A stretch of DNA of 64,000 nt from Clarkia xantiana subsp. parviflora (GCA_036873135.1 JAPTYO010000002.1:38741452-38805451); one strand, 5' to 3'; shown: positions 22,092-35,364, counted from the stretch's first letter. The notes: a model not told the origin generated them from the letters alone. A program made the numbers and translations.

Positions 22092-22105
22092 AAAGAGGGG
22101 CAAGC
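22092..22105 (+). promoter_or_regulatory. Polypurine tract before right LTR
   Basis: AAAGAGGGGCAAGC sits immediately before the start of the right direct repeat, the position expected for second-strand priming in an LTR element on the plus strand. Confidence 0.65.
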
Positions 22106-23412
22106 TATAAACACCTAATTTTGGTACGCGCGACACATATGTAACATGTTAAAAATGTTACGTGTAACGCGTTTAAAAAAGGAAATATTTAAATATGGAA
22201 GGTCATGGGGTTGCCAAAAATAGGCTCAGCTTAAATTAGGACAGTACATATGCAATAAATGATGTAATAATCAGAAAATATATAGTATATATTTATGGAA
22301 AAATTCATAAACATATATATATATAATTTTCGGATTTATTGAGTGCATATTAGAGAAAATATATTTTTTTTCCTAATTTTTGGGTCTAGTTTAGCTATAA
22401 ATAGTCCCTAGTGTCTATGTAAAAACACACAAGAAAAATCTAGACAGCAATAAAGTAATATTATTCTCGAAATCTGTGTTTTTTTATTTTTATTTTTTTT
22501 TTATGCTTTCTGCACCACCGGAGCAGCCCTGGTAGTTGCCGGCGCCGCCCTGCCTTGGCAAAGCCACGACCACTGACCGGACTCGCCCACCACACCTCTG
22601 CTGCCGTCCCCGCTGTGCCTGCCTGACGCCGCCACAGCTGCCGTCCGAGGTCCTCCTCCGCGCAGTCGAGGTTTCTGTCCGCAGGTTCAGGGCTGCCCTC
22701 GTACAATCGACCGCCGGAGATCCTCCGCCCGACCATCGCCGTGACTGCGTCGGAGCTCGCCCGACCAGGACGCCACCCAGCCATTCAATTCCGCCGTCGT
22801 CCGCCTTCCCCGCCGGCGAGCCCAGTCCTCCCGTCGCTGACCTCCCTCCCTCCCTCCCTCCTAAGTTGAGATATGTCCCGCTGTAAGTTTTTTTTTTTTA
22901 ATTTATTATTATTATTTACCGATATTATTATTATATATTATTACTATTATGGGTATTATTGTACCATGTTAATTAGATAGTAAAAATGTAAATTTAATTA
23001 GATACCATGTTTTTTTTGTAAATATGTGTATATGACATGTAATTTTTAAATTGTATCATGATTTTGAGCATGCTTAATTCCGTTTAGATTTTAACTTAAT
23101 TAAGAGTTTTTAAATGTTTAATATTTTTTTTTCTCCATGCTTAGATTTGTCGTTAATAATGGTTTCGCATAAAAATTAGTTTAGTTTTTTTTATAACGTT
23201 AGATTAACTTGACGTGGCACATGTTTAAATTTAAAAAATGGCAAATATGTTAATAAGTACCGAAAGGGCGTGATTAGAAAAATATTTTTTGTTAATCCAT
23301 AACAGAACCCCCGAACTCAAATTTTGGATCGCATATAGATTTAATTCCTAGGTGTTTAATTCGTTATTCACTTAGGTAATTTAGGATTCTAGTTAGCCTA
23401 ATAATTAACTAG
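22106..23412 (+). repeat. Right LTR (LTR-B) of the plus-strand element
   Basis: High identity to LTR-A over about 970 bp, then about 320 bp more (to 23,412) not present in the left copy. TATAAATA at 22,396-22,403, GC-rich patch about 22,520-22,860, CT-rich 'cctccctccctccctcc' near 22,843. The end is set by the TGGCGACTC at 23,413 and is uncertain. Confidence 0.6.
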
Positions 23413-24029
23413 TGGCGACTCTTTCAAAATCAATCACGTTTTCAAAACGTAATCGCCTTAGGTCGGATTCTTCAAATGTCGTCTGGTTTATCGACTTAAA
23501 AGTGAGTGTCGACATATGTCTTTGTTTCTTCATTCTGGACGTGAATAGTCGTCAACTCATATTTTGGAGTTCCGACTTTGAGCGTCCCAACTGTTAACGT
23601 GCCGAATTCGTATTATCTTGAATCGTAGCCCAACACTGAACATGATCTAAAATTGCAAAACATAAATTCCCCCCTTACACAGTCTGATCGGATAAACCAA
23701 GTATCCTAAGACCATAAATCCAAGCAATTAAAGTTAGTTTCCACTACTAGAAGTTATTGAAGACATCAATTGGAGGCGAGATAACAAAAATTGCAGCTCG
23801 TGGTAAAGAGAATTTGTTGAAATTGAACATGCAAAACCCTAATTGGAATGAGAAAGAAGAAAATGGGTCGATTCTATTTGTTTACTGCATAGGGGTATTT
23901 TCGTGCACGTATCCATTTTCGTCAATAACTAACGAAAAATCTGACAGTGCAAAACCAGGGTTAGCTCAGGTATCAATTTGTCACAAAATTTAGCACATGT
24001 AACAATTCGTCTTAGGCTGTTAGCCCAGG
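23413..24029. other. No gene seen; flank of the large array
   Basis: Starts with TGGCGACTCTTTC, a possible primer-binding site. The rest is AT-rich with no supported frame. The last five bases before the array, CCAGG at 24,025-24,029, form the left copy of the array's target-site duplication. Confidence 0.5.
24025..24029. repeat. Left target-site duplication (CCAGG) of the array
   Basis: CCAGG lies immediately before the first LTR TGATGTGCC. The matching copy is at 50,730-50,734, 26.7 kb away. Five bases is the usual duplication length for LTR retrotransposons. Confidence 0.8.
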
Positions 24030-24704
24030 TGATGTGCCTCAGATGTCGACACAAGGAGAAACTGGATAAAAGTGACAGAAACGGATAGGAGGAGAAGGGT
24101 GGAAGGCAGAACCGTTCACCAATGCTTGATAAGATAACTCGCCACAAGCAAAGGCGTCCGGGTTTGATTCGCCACACTCAAGGATGAGGGATAAAAATTG
24201 GATAGGTTTCGCCATTAAACAATCAGATTGCTTAGATAAGAAATGGGTGCACTAAGGCAATATTATCATTCATCAAAGCTGCTGAAAATAACATATTAGT
24301 AGAGCTTATATAGTGCTCTTTACAACAAAAACGAAATTCAAACTTAAATTGGCTACCTCATGCATGGAGAGCAGCCCTTATTGGAAAGCCAAATACTAGA
24401 AAACATAATTAGAATCAATTCAGAACTCAAGTCTCAAGATTAGTTGGTGGTTGGGCGAATTTGCATTAATTGCTATTTGACTTGATTGTCTCTTGGGCCT
24501 TCTTGCATCTGCTGCAGCATTTTGGGCCCTCCATTGGTCTTGTTTCTGACTTGGGCCTTGGATTAAGTGATTGGACCACCATTTCGCCATTTAGAGTCCT
24601 CAAATGGCCTTGGGTTTGAAGAAGCATCACTCGTTGCTGATCTTGGGCGGCTTTGCTTTGATCCTCTATGCAATATCAAGGTTGGAGCATCCCGAAGCAC
24701 ATCA
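24030..24704 (-). repeat. First LTR of the array, type example
   Basis: 675 bp. Contains, on the minus strand, a TATA-like element in the 'tgcttatataag' context of most copies; this one has 'tgcttagataag' near 24,230. Right end is CCCGAAGCACATCA at 24,691-24,704. This edge LTR differs from the central ones at more sites, as do those at the right end. Confidence 0.85.
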
Positions 24705-25191
24705 TTCTCCCCAGGTTGGAAAGGATTTATCCTCAAATCCAGATCCTTGCCATCTCTTAAGTGCAGCGCTTCTGGGACATTATAATCATCGGGTGGCTTA
24801 TCCTTATACACACTGTCAGTCGCCTTCTCCATCACACAGAAATGAACATCTGATTTTGGCATAATCTTGTTCCCTCGTATAAATGGAAACTTGTGTTCTA
24901 GAAGATGAATTAATACAATGTCACCTGAATAGGCCGTGGCTTGTCTCCTCGTCTTGTTGGCCTCTTGATCATGCTCTTCATTCTTCCTCTTGATTTCTCG
25001 CTGCACCTGCTTATGGAATGCCTTGATCTGTTCAACCCTCTTCTTTCCTTTGGTGTAAGCTTGATCTTTGATTGAAATTGGAGTCAAGTACTTGGGCGTT
25101 AGTGGATTAAACCCATACACCATTTTAAATGATGTGCCTCGGGTCTGCTCTAATACCAAATGATGTGCCTCGGGTTTGCTCTGATACCAAA
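24705..25191 (-). pseudogene. Internal segment 1: gypsy integrase C-terminus remnant
   Basis: Minus-strand reading, right to left: PBS TGGTATCAGAGC (twice, because a 31-bp segment is duplicated here), then MVYGFNPLTPKYLTPISIK, GKKRVEQIKAFHKQVQREI, DQEANKTRRQATAYSGDIVL, LEHKFPFIRGNKIMPKSDV, DDYNVPEALHLRDGKDLDL, RINPFQPGEND, and the polypurine tract. The pattern (VYGFNP..P, then a basic helix, a GD.V..H...E.FP block, LDLR.NPF...GND) is the C-terminal end of chromovirus-type Ty3/gypsy pol. Gag, protease, RT, RNase H and the integrase catalytic core are all missing. The frame runs on into both LTRs. Confidence 0.85.
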
Positions 25192-28100
25192 TGATGTGCC
25201 TCGGATGTCGACACAAGGAGAAACTGGATAAAAGTGACAGAAACGGATAGGATGAGAAGGGTGGAAGGTAGAACCGTTCACCAATGCTTGATAAGATAAC
25301 TCGCCACAAGAAAAGACGTTCGGGTTTGATTCGCCACACTCAAGGATGAGGGATAAGAATCGGATAGGTTTCGCCACTAAACAATCAGATTGCTTATATA
25401 AGAAGTGGGTGCACTAAGGCAATAATATCATTCATCAAAGCTGCTGAAAATAACATACTAGTAGAGCTTATACAGTGCTCTTTACAATAAAAACGAAATT
25501 CAAACTTAAATTGGCTACCTCATGCATCCAGAGCAGCCCTTATTGGAAAGCCATATACTAGAAAACATAAATAAAATCAGTTCAGAACTCAAGTCTCAGA
25601 TTATTTGGTGGTTGGGCGAATTTGCATTAATTGCTATTTGACTTGATTGTCTCTTGGGCCTTCTTGCATCCGCTGCAGCATTTTGGGCCCTCCGTTGTTC
25701 TTGTTTTTGACTTGGGCCTAGGATTGAGTGATTGGACCACCATTTCGCCATTTAGAGCCCTCAAATGGCCTTGGGTTTGAAGAAGCATCACTCGTTGCTG
25801 ATCTTGGGCGGCTTTGCTTTGATCCTCTATGCAATATCAAGGTTGGAGCATCCCGAAGCACATCATTCTCCCCAGGTTGGAAAGGATTCGTCCTCAAATC
25901 CAGATCCTTGCCATCTCTTAAGTGTAGCGCTTCTGGGACATTATAATCATCGGGTGGCTTATCCTTATACACACTGTCAGTCGCCTTCTCCAACACACAG
26001 AAATGACCATCTGATTTTAGCATAATCTTGTTCCCTTGTATTAATGGAAACTTGTGTTCTAGAAGATGAATTAATACAATGTCACCTGAATAGGCCGTGG
26101 CTTGTCTCCTCGTCTTGTTGGCCGCTTGATCATGCTCTTCATTCTTCTTCTTGATTTCTCGCTGCACCTGCTTATGGAATGCCTTGATATGTTCAACCCT
26201 CTTCTTTCCTTTGGTGTAAGCTAGATCTTTGATTGAAATTGGAGTCAAGTACTTGGGCGTTGGTGGATTGAACCCATACACCATTTTAAATGATGTGCCT
26301 CGGGTCTTCTCTGATACCAAATGATGTGCCTCGGATGTCGACACAAGGAGAAATTAGATAAAAGTGATAGAAACGGATAGGATGAGAAGGGTGGAAGGTA
26401 GAACCGTTCACCAATGCTTGATAAGATAACTCGCCACAAGCAAAGACGTCCGGGTTTAATCGCCACACTCAAGGATGAGGGATAAGAATCAGATAGGTTT
26501 CGCCACTAAACAATCAGATTGCTTATATAAGAAGTGGGTGCACTAAGGGAATAATACCATTCATCAAAGCTGCTGAAAATAACATACTAGTAGAGCTTAT
26601 ATAGTGCTCTTTACAACAAAAACGAAATTCAAACTTAATTTGGCTACCTAATGCATGGAGAGCAGCCCTTATTGGAAAGCCAAATACTAGAAAACATAAT
26701 TAAAATCAATTCAGAACTCAAGTCTCAAGATTAGTTGGTGGTTGGGCGAATTTGCATTAATTGCTATTTGACTTGATTGTCTCTTGGACCTTATTGCATC
26801 TGCAGCAGCATTTTGGGCCATCCATTGGTCTTGTTTCTGACTTGGGCCTTGGATTGAGTGATTGGACCACCATTTCGCCATTTAGAGCCCTCAAATGGCC
26901 TTGGGTTTGAAGAAGCATCACTCGTTGCTGATCTTGGGCGGCTTTTCTTTGATCCTCTATGCAATATCAAGGTTGGAGCATCCCGAAGAACATCATTCTC
27001 CCCAGGTTGGATAGGATTTATCCTCAAATCCAGATCTTTGCCATCTCTTAAGTGCAGCGCTTCTGGGACATTATAATCATCGGGTGGCTAATCCTTATAC
27101 ACACTGTCAGTCGGCTTCTCCAACACACATAAATGACCATCTGATTTTGGCATAATCTTGTTCCCTCGTATAACTGGAAACTTGTGTTCTAGAAGATGAA
27201 TTAATACAATATCACCTGAATAGGCCGTGGCTTGTCTCCTCGTCTTGTTGACCGCTTGATCATGCTATTCATTCTTCCTCTTGATTTCTCGCTGCACCTG
27301 CTTATGGATTGCCTTGATCTGTTCAACCCTCTTCTTTCCTTTGGTGTAAGCTGGATATTTGATTGAGATTGGAGTCAAGTACTCGGGCGTTGGTGGATTG
27401 AACCCATACACCATTTTAAATGATTCGCTTCGGGTTTGCTCTGATACCAAATGATGTGCCTCGAATGTCGACACAAGGAGAAACTGGATAAAAGTGACAG
27501 AAACAGATAGGATTAGAAGGGTGGAAGGTAGAACCGTTCACCAATGCTTGATAAGATAACTCGCCACAAGAAAAGACGTTCGGGTTTGATTCGCCACACT
27601 CAAGGATGAGGGATAAGAATCAGATAGGTTTCGCCACTAAACAATCAGATTGCTTAGATAAGAAGTGGGTGCACTAAGGCAATAATATCATTCATCAAAG
27701 CTGCTGAAAATAACATACTAGTAGAGCTTATATAGTGTTCTTTACAACAAAAACGAAATTCAAACTTAATTTGGCTACCTCATGCATGGAGAGCAGCCCT
27801 TATTGGAAAGCCAAATACTAGAAAACATAATTAAAATCAATTCAGAACTCAAGTCTCAAGATTAGTTGGTGGTTGGGCGAATTTGCATTAATTGTTATTT
27901 GACTTGATTGTCTCTTGGACCTTATTGCATCTGAAGCAGCATTTTGGGCCATCCATTGGTTTTGTTTCTGACTTGGGCCTTGGATTGAGTGATTGGACCA
28001 CCATTTCGCCATTTAGAGCCCTCAAATGGCCTTGGGTTTGAAGAAGCATCACTCGTTGCTGATCTTGGGCGGCTTTGCTTTGATCCTCCATGCAATATCA

Positions 28101-31100
28101 AGGTTGGAGCATCCCGAAGCACATCATTCTCCCCAGGTTGGAAAGGATTTATCCTCAAATCCAGATCCTTGCCATCTCTTAAGTGCAGCGCTTCTGGGAC
28201 ATTATAATCATCGGGTGGCTTATCCTTATACACACTGTCAGTCGCCTTCTCCAACACACATAAATGACCATATGATTTTGGCATAATCTTGTTCCCTCGT
28301 ATAACTGGAAACTTGTGTTCTAGAAGATGAATTAATACAATATCACCTGAATAGGCCGTGGCTTGTCTCCTCGTCTTGTTGACCGCTTGATCATGCTCTT
28401 CATTCTTCCACTTGATTTCTCGCTGCACCTGCTTATGGAATACCTTGATCTGTTCAACCCTCTTCTTTCCTTTGGTGTAAGCTGGATATTTGATTGAGAT
28501 TGGAGTCAAGTACTTGGGCGTTGGTGGATTGAACCCATACACCATTTTAAATGATTCGCTTCGGGTTTGCTCTGATACCAAATGATGTGCCTCGGATGTC
28601 GACACAAGGAGAAACTGGATAAAAGTGACAGAAACAGATAGGATGAGAAGGGTGGAAGGTAGAACCGTTCACCAATGCTTGATAAGATAACTCGCCACAA
28701 GAAAAGACGTTCGGGTTTGATTCGCCACACTCAAGGATGAGGGATAAGAATCGGATAGGTTTCGCCACTAAACAATCAGATTGCTTATATAAGAAGTGGG
28801 TGCACTAAGGCAATAATATCATTCATCAAAGCTGCTGAAAATAACATACTAGTAGAGCTTATACAGTGCTCTTTACAATAAAAACGAAATTCAAACTTAA
28901 ATTGGCTACCTCATGCATCCAGAGCAGCCCTTATTGGAAAGCCATATACTAGAAAACATAAATAAAATCAGTTCAGAACTCAAGTCTCAGATTAGTTGGT
29001 GGTTGGGCGAATTTGCATTAATTGCTATTTGACTTGATTGTCTCTTGGGCCTTCTTGCATCCGCTGCAGCATTTTGGGCCCTCCGTTGTTCTTGTTTTTG
29101 ACTTGGGCCTAGGATTGAGTGATTGGACCACCATTTCGCCATTTAGAGCCCTCAAATGGCCTTGGGTTTGAAGAAGCATCACTCGTTGCTGATCTTGGGC
29201 GGCTTTGCTTTGATCCTCTATGCAATATCAAGGTTGGAGCATCCCGAAGCACATCATTCTCCCCAGGTTGGAAAGGATTCGTCCTCAAATCCAGATCCTT
29301 GCCATCTCTTAAGTGCAGCGCTTCTGGGACATTATAATCATCAGGTGGCTTATCCTTATACACACTGTCAGTCGCCTTCTCCAACACACAGAAATGACCA
29401 TCTGATTTTAGCATAATCTTGTTCCCTTGTATTAATGGAAACTTGTGTTCTAGAAGATGAATTAATACAATGTCACCTGAATAGGCCGTGGCTTGTCTCC
29501 TCGTCTTGTTGGCCGCTTGATCATGCTCTTCATTCTTCTTCTTGATTTCTCGCTGCACCTGCTTATGGAATGCCTTGATATGTTCAACCCTCTTCTTTCC
29601 TTTGGTGTAAGCTAGATCTTTGATTGAAATTGGAGTCAAGTACTTGGGCGTTGGTGGATTGAACCCATACACCATTTTAAATGATGTGCCTCAGGTCTGC
29701 TCTGATACCAAATGATGTGCCTCGGATGTCGACACAAGGAGAAATTAGATAAAAGTGATAGAAACGGATAGGATGAGAAGGGTGGAAGGTAGAACCGTTC
29801 ACCAATGCTTGATAAGATAACTCGCCACAAGCAAAGACGTCCAGGTTTAATCGCCACACTCAAGGATGAGGGATAAGAATCAGATAGGTTTCGCCACTAA
29901 ACAATCAGATTGCTTATATAAGAAGTGGGTGCACTAAGGGAATAATACCATTCATCAAAGCTGCTGAAAATAACATACTAGTAGAGCTTATATAGTGCTC
30001 TTTACAACAAAAACGAAATTCAAACTTAATTTGGCTACCTAATGCATGGAGAGCAGCCCTTATTGGAAAGCCAAATACTAGAAAACATAATTAAAATCAA
30101 TTCAGAACTCAAGTCTCAAGATTAGTTGGTGGTTGGGCGAATTTGCATTAATTGCTATTTGACTTGATTGTCTCTTGGACCTTATTGCATCTGCAGCAGC
30201 ATTTTGGGCCATCCATTGGTCTTGTTTCTGACTTGGGCCTTGGATTGAGTGATTGGACCACCATTTCGCCATTTAGAGCCCTCAAATGGCCTTGGGTTTG
30301 AAGAAGCATCATTCGTTGCTGATCTTGGGCGGCTTTTCTTTGATCCTCTATGCAATATCAAGGTTGGAGCATCCCGAAGAACATCATTCTCCCTAGGTTG
30401 GAAAGGATTTATCCTCAAATCCAGATCTTTGCCATCCCTTAAGTGCAGCGCTTCTGGGACATTATAATCATCGGGTGGCTTATCCTTATACACACTGTCA
30501 GTCGGCTTCTCCAACACACATAAATGACCATCTGATTTTGGCATAATCTTGTTCCCTCGTATAACTGGAAACTTGTGTTCTAGAAGATGAATTAATACAA
30601 TATCACCTGAATAGGCCGTGGCTTGTCTCCTCGTCTTGTTGACCGCTTGATCATGCTATTCATTCTTCCTCTTGATTTCTCGCTGCACCTGCTTATGGAT
30701 TGCCTTGATCTGTTCAACCCTCTTCTTTCCTTTGGTGTAAGCTGGATATTTGATTGAGATTGGAGTCAAGTACTCGGGCGTCGGTGGATTGAACCCATAC
30801 ACCATTTTAAATGATTCGCTTCGGGTTTGCTCTGATACCAAATGATGTGCCTCGAATGTCGACACAAGGAGAAACTGGATAAAAGTGACAGAAACAGATA
30901 GGATGAGAAGGGTGGAAGGTAGAACCGTTCACCAATGCTTGATAAGATAACTCGCCACAAGAAAAGACGTTCGGGTTTGATTCGCCACACTCAAGGATGA
31001 GGGATAAGAATCAGATAGGTTTCGCCACTAAACAATCAGATTGCTTAGATAAGAAGTGGGTGCACTAAGGCAATAATATCATTCATCAAAGCTGCTGAAA

Positions 31101-34100
31101 ATAACATACTAGTAGAGCTTATATAGTGCTCTTTACAACAAAAACGAAATTCAAACTTAATTTGGCTACCTCATGCATGGAGAGCAGCCCTTATTGGAAA
31201 GCCAAATACTAGAAAACATAATTAAAATCAATTCAGAACTCAAGTCTCAAGATTAGTTGGTGGTTGGGCGAATTTGCATTAATTGTTATTTGACTTGATT
31301 GTCTCTTGGACCTTATTGCATCTGAAGCAGCATTTTGGGCCATCCATTGGTTTTGTTTCTGACTTGGGCCTTGGATTGAGTGATTGGACCACCATTTCGC
31401 CATTTAGAGCCCTCAAATGGCCTTGGGTTTGAAGAAGCATCACTCGTTGCTGATCTTGGGCGGCTTTGCTTTGATCCTCTATGCAATATCAAGGTTGGAG
31501 CATCCCGAAGCACATCATTCTCCCCAGGTTGGAAAGGATTTATCCTCAAATCCAGATCCTTGCCAACTCTTAAGTGCAGCGCTTCTAGGACATTATAATC
31601 ATCGGGTGGCTTATCCTTATACACACTGTCAGTCGCCTTCTCCAACACACATAAATGACCATATGATTTTGGCATAATCTTGTTCCCTCGTATAACTGGA
31701 AACTTGTGTTCTAGAAGATGAATTAATACAATATCACCTGAATAGGCCGTGGCTTGTCTCCTCGTCTTGTTGACCGCTTGATCATGCTCTTCATTCTTCC
31801 TCTTGATTTCTCGCTGCACCTGCTTATGGAATACCTTGATCTGTTCAACCCTCTTCTTTCCTTTGGTGTAAGCTGGATATTTGATTGAGATTGGAGTCAA
31901 GTACTTGGGCGTTGGTGGATTGAACCCATACACCATTTTAAATGATTCGCTTCGGGTTTGCTCTGATACCAAATGATGTGCCTCGGATGTCGACACAAGG
32001 AGAAAATGGATAAAAGTGACAGAAACAGATAGGATGAGAAGGGTGGAAGGTAGAACCGTTCACCAATGCTTGATAAGATAACTCGCCACAAGAAAAGACG
32101 TTCGGGTTTGATTCGCCACACTCAAGGATGAGGGATAAGAATCGGATAGGTTTCGCCACTAAACAATCAGATTGCTTATATAAGAAGTGGGTGCACTAAG
32201 GCAATAATATCATTCATCAAAGCTGCTGAAAATAACATACTAGTAGAGCTTATACAGTGCTCTTTACAATAAAAACGAAATTCAAACTTAAATTGGCTAC
32301 CTCATGCATGGAGAGCAGCCCTTATTGGAAAGCCATATACTAGAAAACATAAATAAAATCAGTTCAGAACTCAAGTCTCAGATTAGTTGGTGGTTGGGCG
32401 AATTTGCATTAATTGCTATTTGACTTGATTGTCTCTTGGGCCTTCTTGCATCCGCTGCAGCATTTTGGGCCCTCCGTTGTTCTTGTTTTTGACTTGGGCC
32501 TAGGATTGAGTGATTGGACCACCATTTCGCCATTTAGAGCCCTCAAATGGCCTTGGGTTTGAAGAAGCATCACTCGTTGCTGATCTTGGGCGGCTTTGCT
32601 TTGATCCTCTATGCAATATCAAGGTTGGAGCATCCCGAAGCACATCATTCTCCCCAGGTTGGAAAGGATTCGTCCTCAAATCCAGATCCTTGCCATCTCT
32701 TAAGTGCAGCGCTTCTGGGACATTATAATCATCGGGTGGCTTATCCTTATACACACTGTCAGTCGCCTTCTCCAACACATAGAAATGACCATCTGATTTT
32801 AGCATAATCTTGTTCCCTTGTATTAATGGAAACTTGTGTTCTAGAAGATGAATTAATACAATGTCACCTGAATAGGCTGTGGCTTGTCTCCTCGTCTTGT
32901 TGGCCGCTTGATCATGCTCTTCATTCTTCTTCTTGATTTCTCGCTGCACCTGCTTATGGAATGCCTTGATATGTTCAACCCTCTTCTTTCCTTTGGTGTA
33001 AGCTAGATCTTTGATTGAAATTGGAGTCAAGTACTTGGGCGTTGGTGGATTGAACCCATACACCATTTTAAATGATATGCCTCAGGTCTGCTCTGATACC
33101 AAATGATGTGCCTCGGATGTCGACACAAGGAGAAATTAGATAAAAGTGATAGAAACGGATAGGATGAGAAGGGTGGAAGGTAGAACCGTTCACCAATGCT
33201 TGATAAGATAACTCGCCACAAGCAAAGACGTCCAGGTTTAATCGCCACACTCAAGGATGAGGGATAAGAATCAGATAGGTTTCGCCACTAAACAATCAGA
33301 TTGCTTATATAAGAAGTGGGTGCACTAAGGGAATAATACCATTCATCAAAGCTGCTGAAAATAACATACTAGTAGAGCTTATATAGTGCTCTTTACAACA
33401 AAAACGAAATTCAAACTTAATTTGGCTACCTAATGCATGGAGAGCAGCCCTTATTGGAAAGCCAAATACTAGAAAACATAATTAAAATCAATTCAGAACT
33501 CAAGTCTCAAGATTAGTTGGTGGTTGGGCGAATTTGCATTAATTACTATTTGACTTGATTGTCTCTTGGACCTTATTGCATCTGCAGCAGCATTTTGGGC
33601 CATCCATTGGTCTTGTTTCTGACTTGGGCCTTGGATTGAGTGATTGGACCACCATTTCGCCATTTAGAGCCCTCAAATGGCCTTGGGTTTGAAGAAGCAT
33701 CACTCGTTGCTGATCTTGGGCGGCTTTTCTTTGATCCTCTATGCAATATCAAGGTTGGAGCATCCCGAAGAACATCATTCTCCACAGGTTGGAAACGATT
33801 TATCCTCAAATCCAGATCTTTGCCATCTCTTAAGTGCAGCGCTTCTGGGACATTATAATCATCGGGTGGCTTATCCTTATACACACTGTCAGTCGGCTTC
33901 TCCAACACACATAAATGACCATCTGATTTTGGCATAATCTTGTTCCCTCGTATAACTGGAAACTTGTGTTCTAGAAGATGAATTAATACAATATCACCTG
34001 AATAGGCCGTGGCTTGTCTCCTCGTCTTGTTGACCGCTTGATCATGCTATTCATTCTTCCTCTTGATTTCTCGCTGCACCTGCTTATGGATTGCCTTGAT

Positions 34101-35364
34101 CTGTTCAACCCTCTTCTTTCCTTTGGTGTAAGCTGGATATTTGATTGAGATTGGAGTCAAGTACTCGGGCGTTGGTGGATTGAACCCATACACCATTTTA
34201 AATGATTCGCTTCGGGTTTGCTCTGATACCAAATGATGTGCCTCGAATGTCGACACAAGGAGAAACTGGATAAAAGTGACAGAAACAGATAGGATGAGAA
34301 GGGTGGAAGGTAGAACCGTTCACCAATGCTTGATAAGATAACTCGCCACAAGAAAAGACGTTCGGGTTTGATTCGCCACACTCAAGGATGAGGGATAAGA
34401 ATCAGATAGGTTTCGCCACTAAACAATCAGATTGCTTAGATAAGAAGTGGGTGCACTAAGGCAATAATATCATTCATCAAAGCTGCTGAAAATAACATAC
34501 TAGTAGAGCTTATATAGTGCTCTTTACAACAAAAACGAAATTCAAACTTAATTTGGCTACCTCATGCATGGAGAGCAGCCCTTATTGGAAAGCCAAATAC
34601 TAGAAAACATAATTAAAATCAATTCAGAACTCAAGTCTCAAGATTAGTTGGTGGTTGGGCGAATTTGCATTAATTGTTATTTGACTTGATTGTCTCTTGG
34701 ACCTTATTGCATCTGAAGCAGCATTTTGGGCCATCCATTGGTTTTGTTTCTGACTTGGGCCTTGGATTGAGTGATTGGACCACCATTTCGCCATTTAGAG
34801 CCCTCAAATGGCCTTGGGTTTGAAGAAGCATCACTCGTTGCTGATCTTGGGCGGCTTTGCTTTGATCCTCTATGCAATATCAAGGTTGGAGCATCCCGAA
34901 GCACATCATTCTCCCCAGGTTGGAAAGGATTTATCCTCAAATCCAGATCCTTGCCAACTCTTAAGTGCAGCGCTTCTGGGACATTATAATCATCGGGTGG
35001 CTTATCCTTATACACACTGTCAGTCGCCTTCTCCAACACACATAAATGACCATCTGATTTTGGCATAATCTTGTTCCCTCGTATAACTGGAAACTTGTGT
35101 TCTAGAAGATGAATTAATACAATATCACCTGAATAGGCCGTGGCTTGTCTCCTCGTCTTGTTGACCGCTTGATCATGCTCTTCATTCTTCCTCTTGATTT
35201 CTCGCTGCACCTGCTTATGGAATACCTTGATCTGTTCAACCCTCTTCTTTCCTTTGGTGTAAGCTGGATATTTGATTGAGATTGGAGTCAAGTACTTGGG
35301 CGTTGGTGGATTGAACCCATACACCATTTTAAATGATTCGCTTCGGGTTTGCTCTGATACCAAA
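25192..35364 (-). repeat. Higher-order repeat zone 1: three copies of a 3-unit repeat (3,391 bp)
   Basis: Blocks 25,192-28,582, 28,583-31,973 and 31,974-35,364 are each exactly 3,391 bp and hold the same three unit variants in the same order. Diagnostic marks: 'gagaaattagataaaagtgatag' in the LTRs at 26,322, 29,713 and 33,104; 'cctcgaatgtcgac' in those at 27,452, 30,843 and 34,234; 'ggattcgtcctc' after the LTR ends near 25,888, 29,278 and 32,669. Units in the same register are far more alike than neighbours, the hallmark of higher-order satellite structure. Confidence 0.88.
27922..28605 (-). pseudogene. 227-codon LTR/integrase fusion frame, type example
   Basis: The frame starts MSTSEAHHLVSEQTRSESFK (LTR end plus primer-binding site), continues through the integrase C-terminal remnant (MVYGFNPPTPKYLTPI to LRINPFQPGEND) and ends in the next LTR (LLQMQ). 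Equivalent uninterrupted frames lie at 31,313-31,996, 34,704-35,387, 35,835-36,518, 39,226-39,909, 40,357-41,040 and 41,488-42,171. Their openness is best explained by very recent copying. The protein begins in LTR sequence and lacks a catalytic domain, so I do not propose a function. Confidence 0.7.

Larger units (their letters stand above)
19363..23412 (+). mobile_element. Plus-strand LTR element with minisatellite-filled body
   Basis: Two long direct repeats, starting at 19,363 (TGTAAACACC) and 22,106 (TATAAACACC), frame a body with no pol or gag. Each repeat has a TATA box TATAAATA (19,657 and 22,396) and a GC-rich patch about 100 bp later. A polypurine tract AAAGAGGGGCAAGC lies directly before the second repeat. 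After the second repeat there is TGGCGACTC at 23,413, which could be a primer-binding site of the arginine-tRNA type described for Ogre/Tat elements. That position would imply a tandem or truncated next element. Lineage is inferred. Confidence 0.65.
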
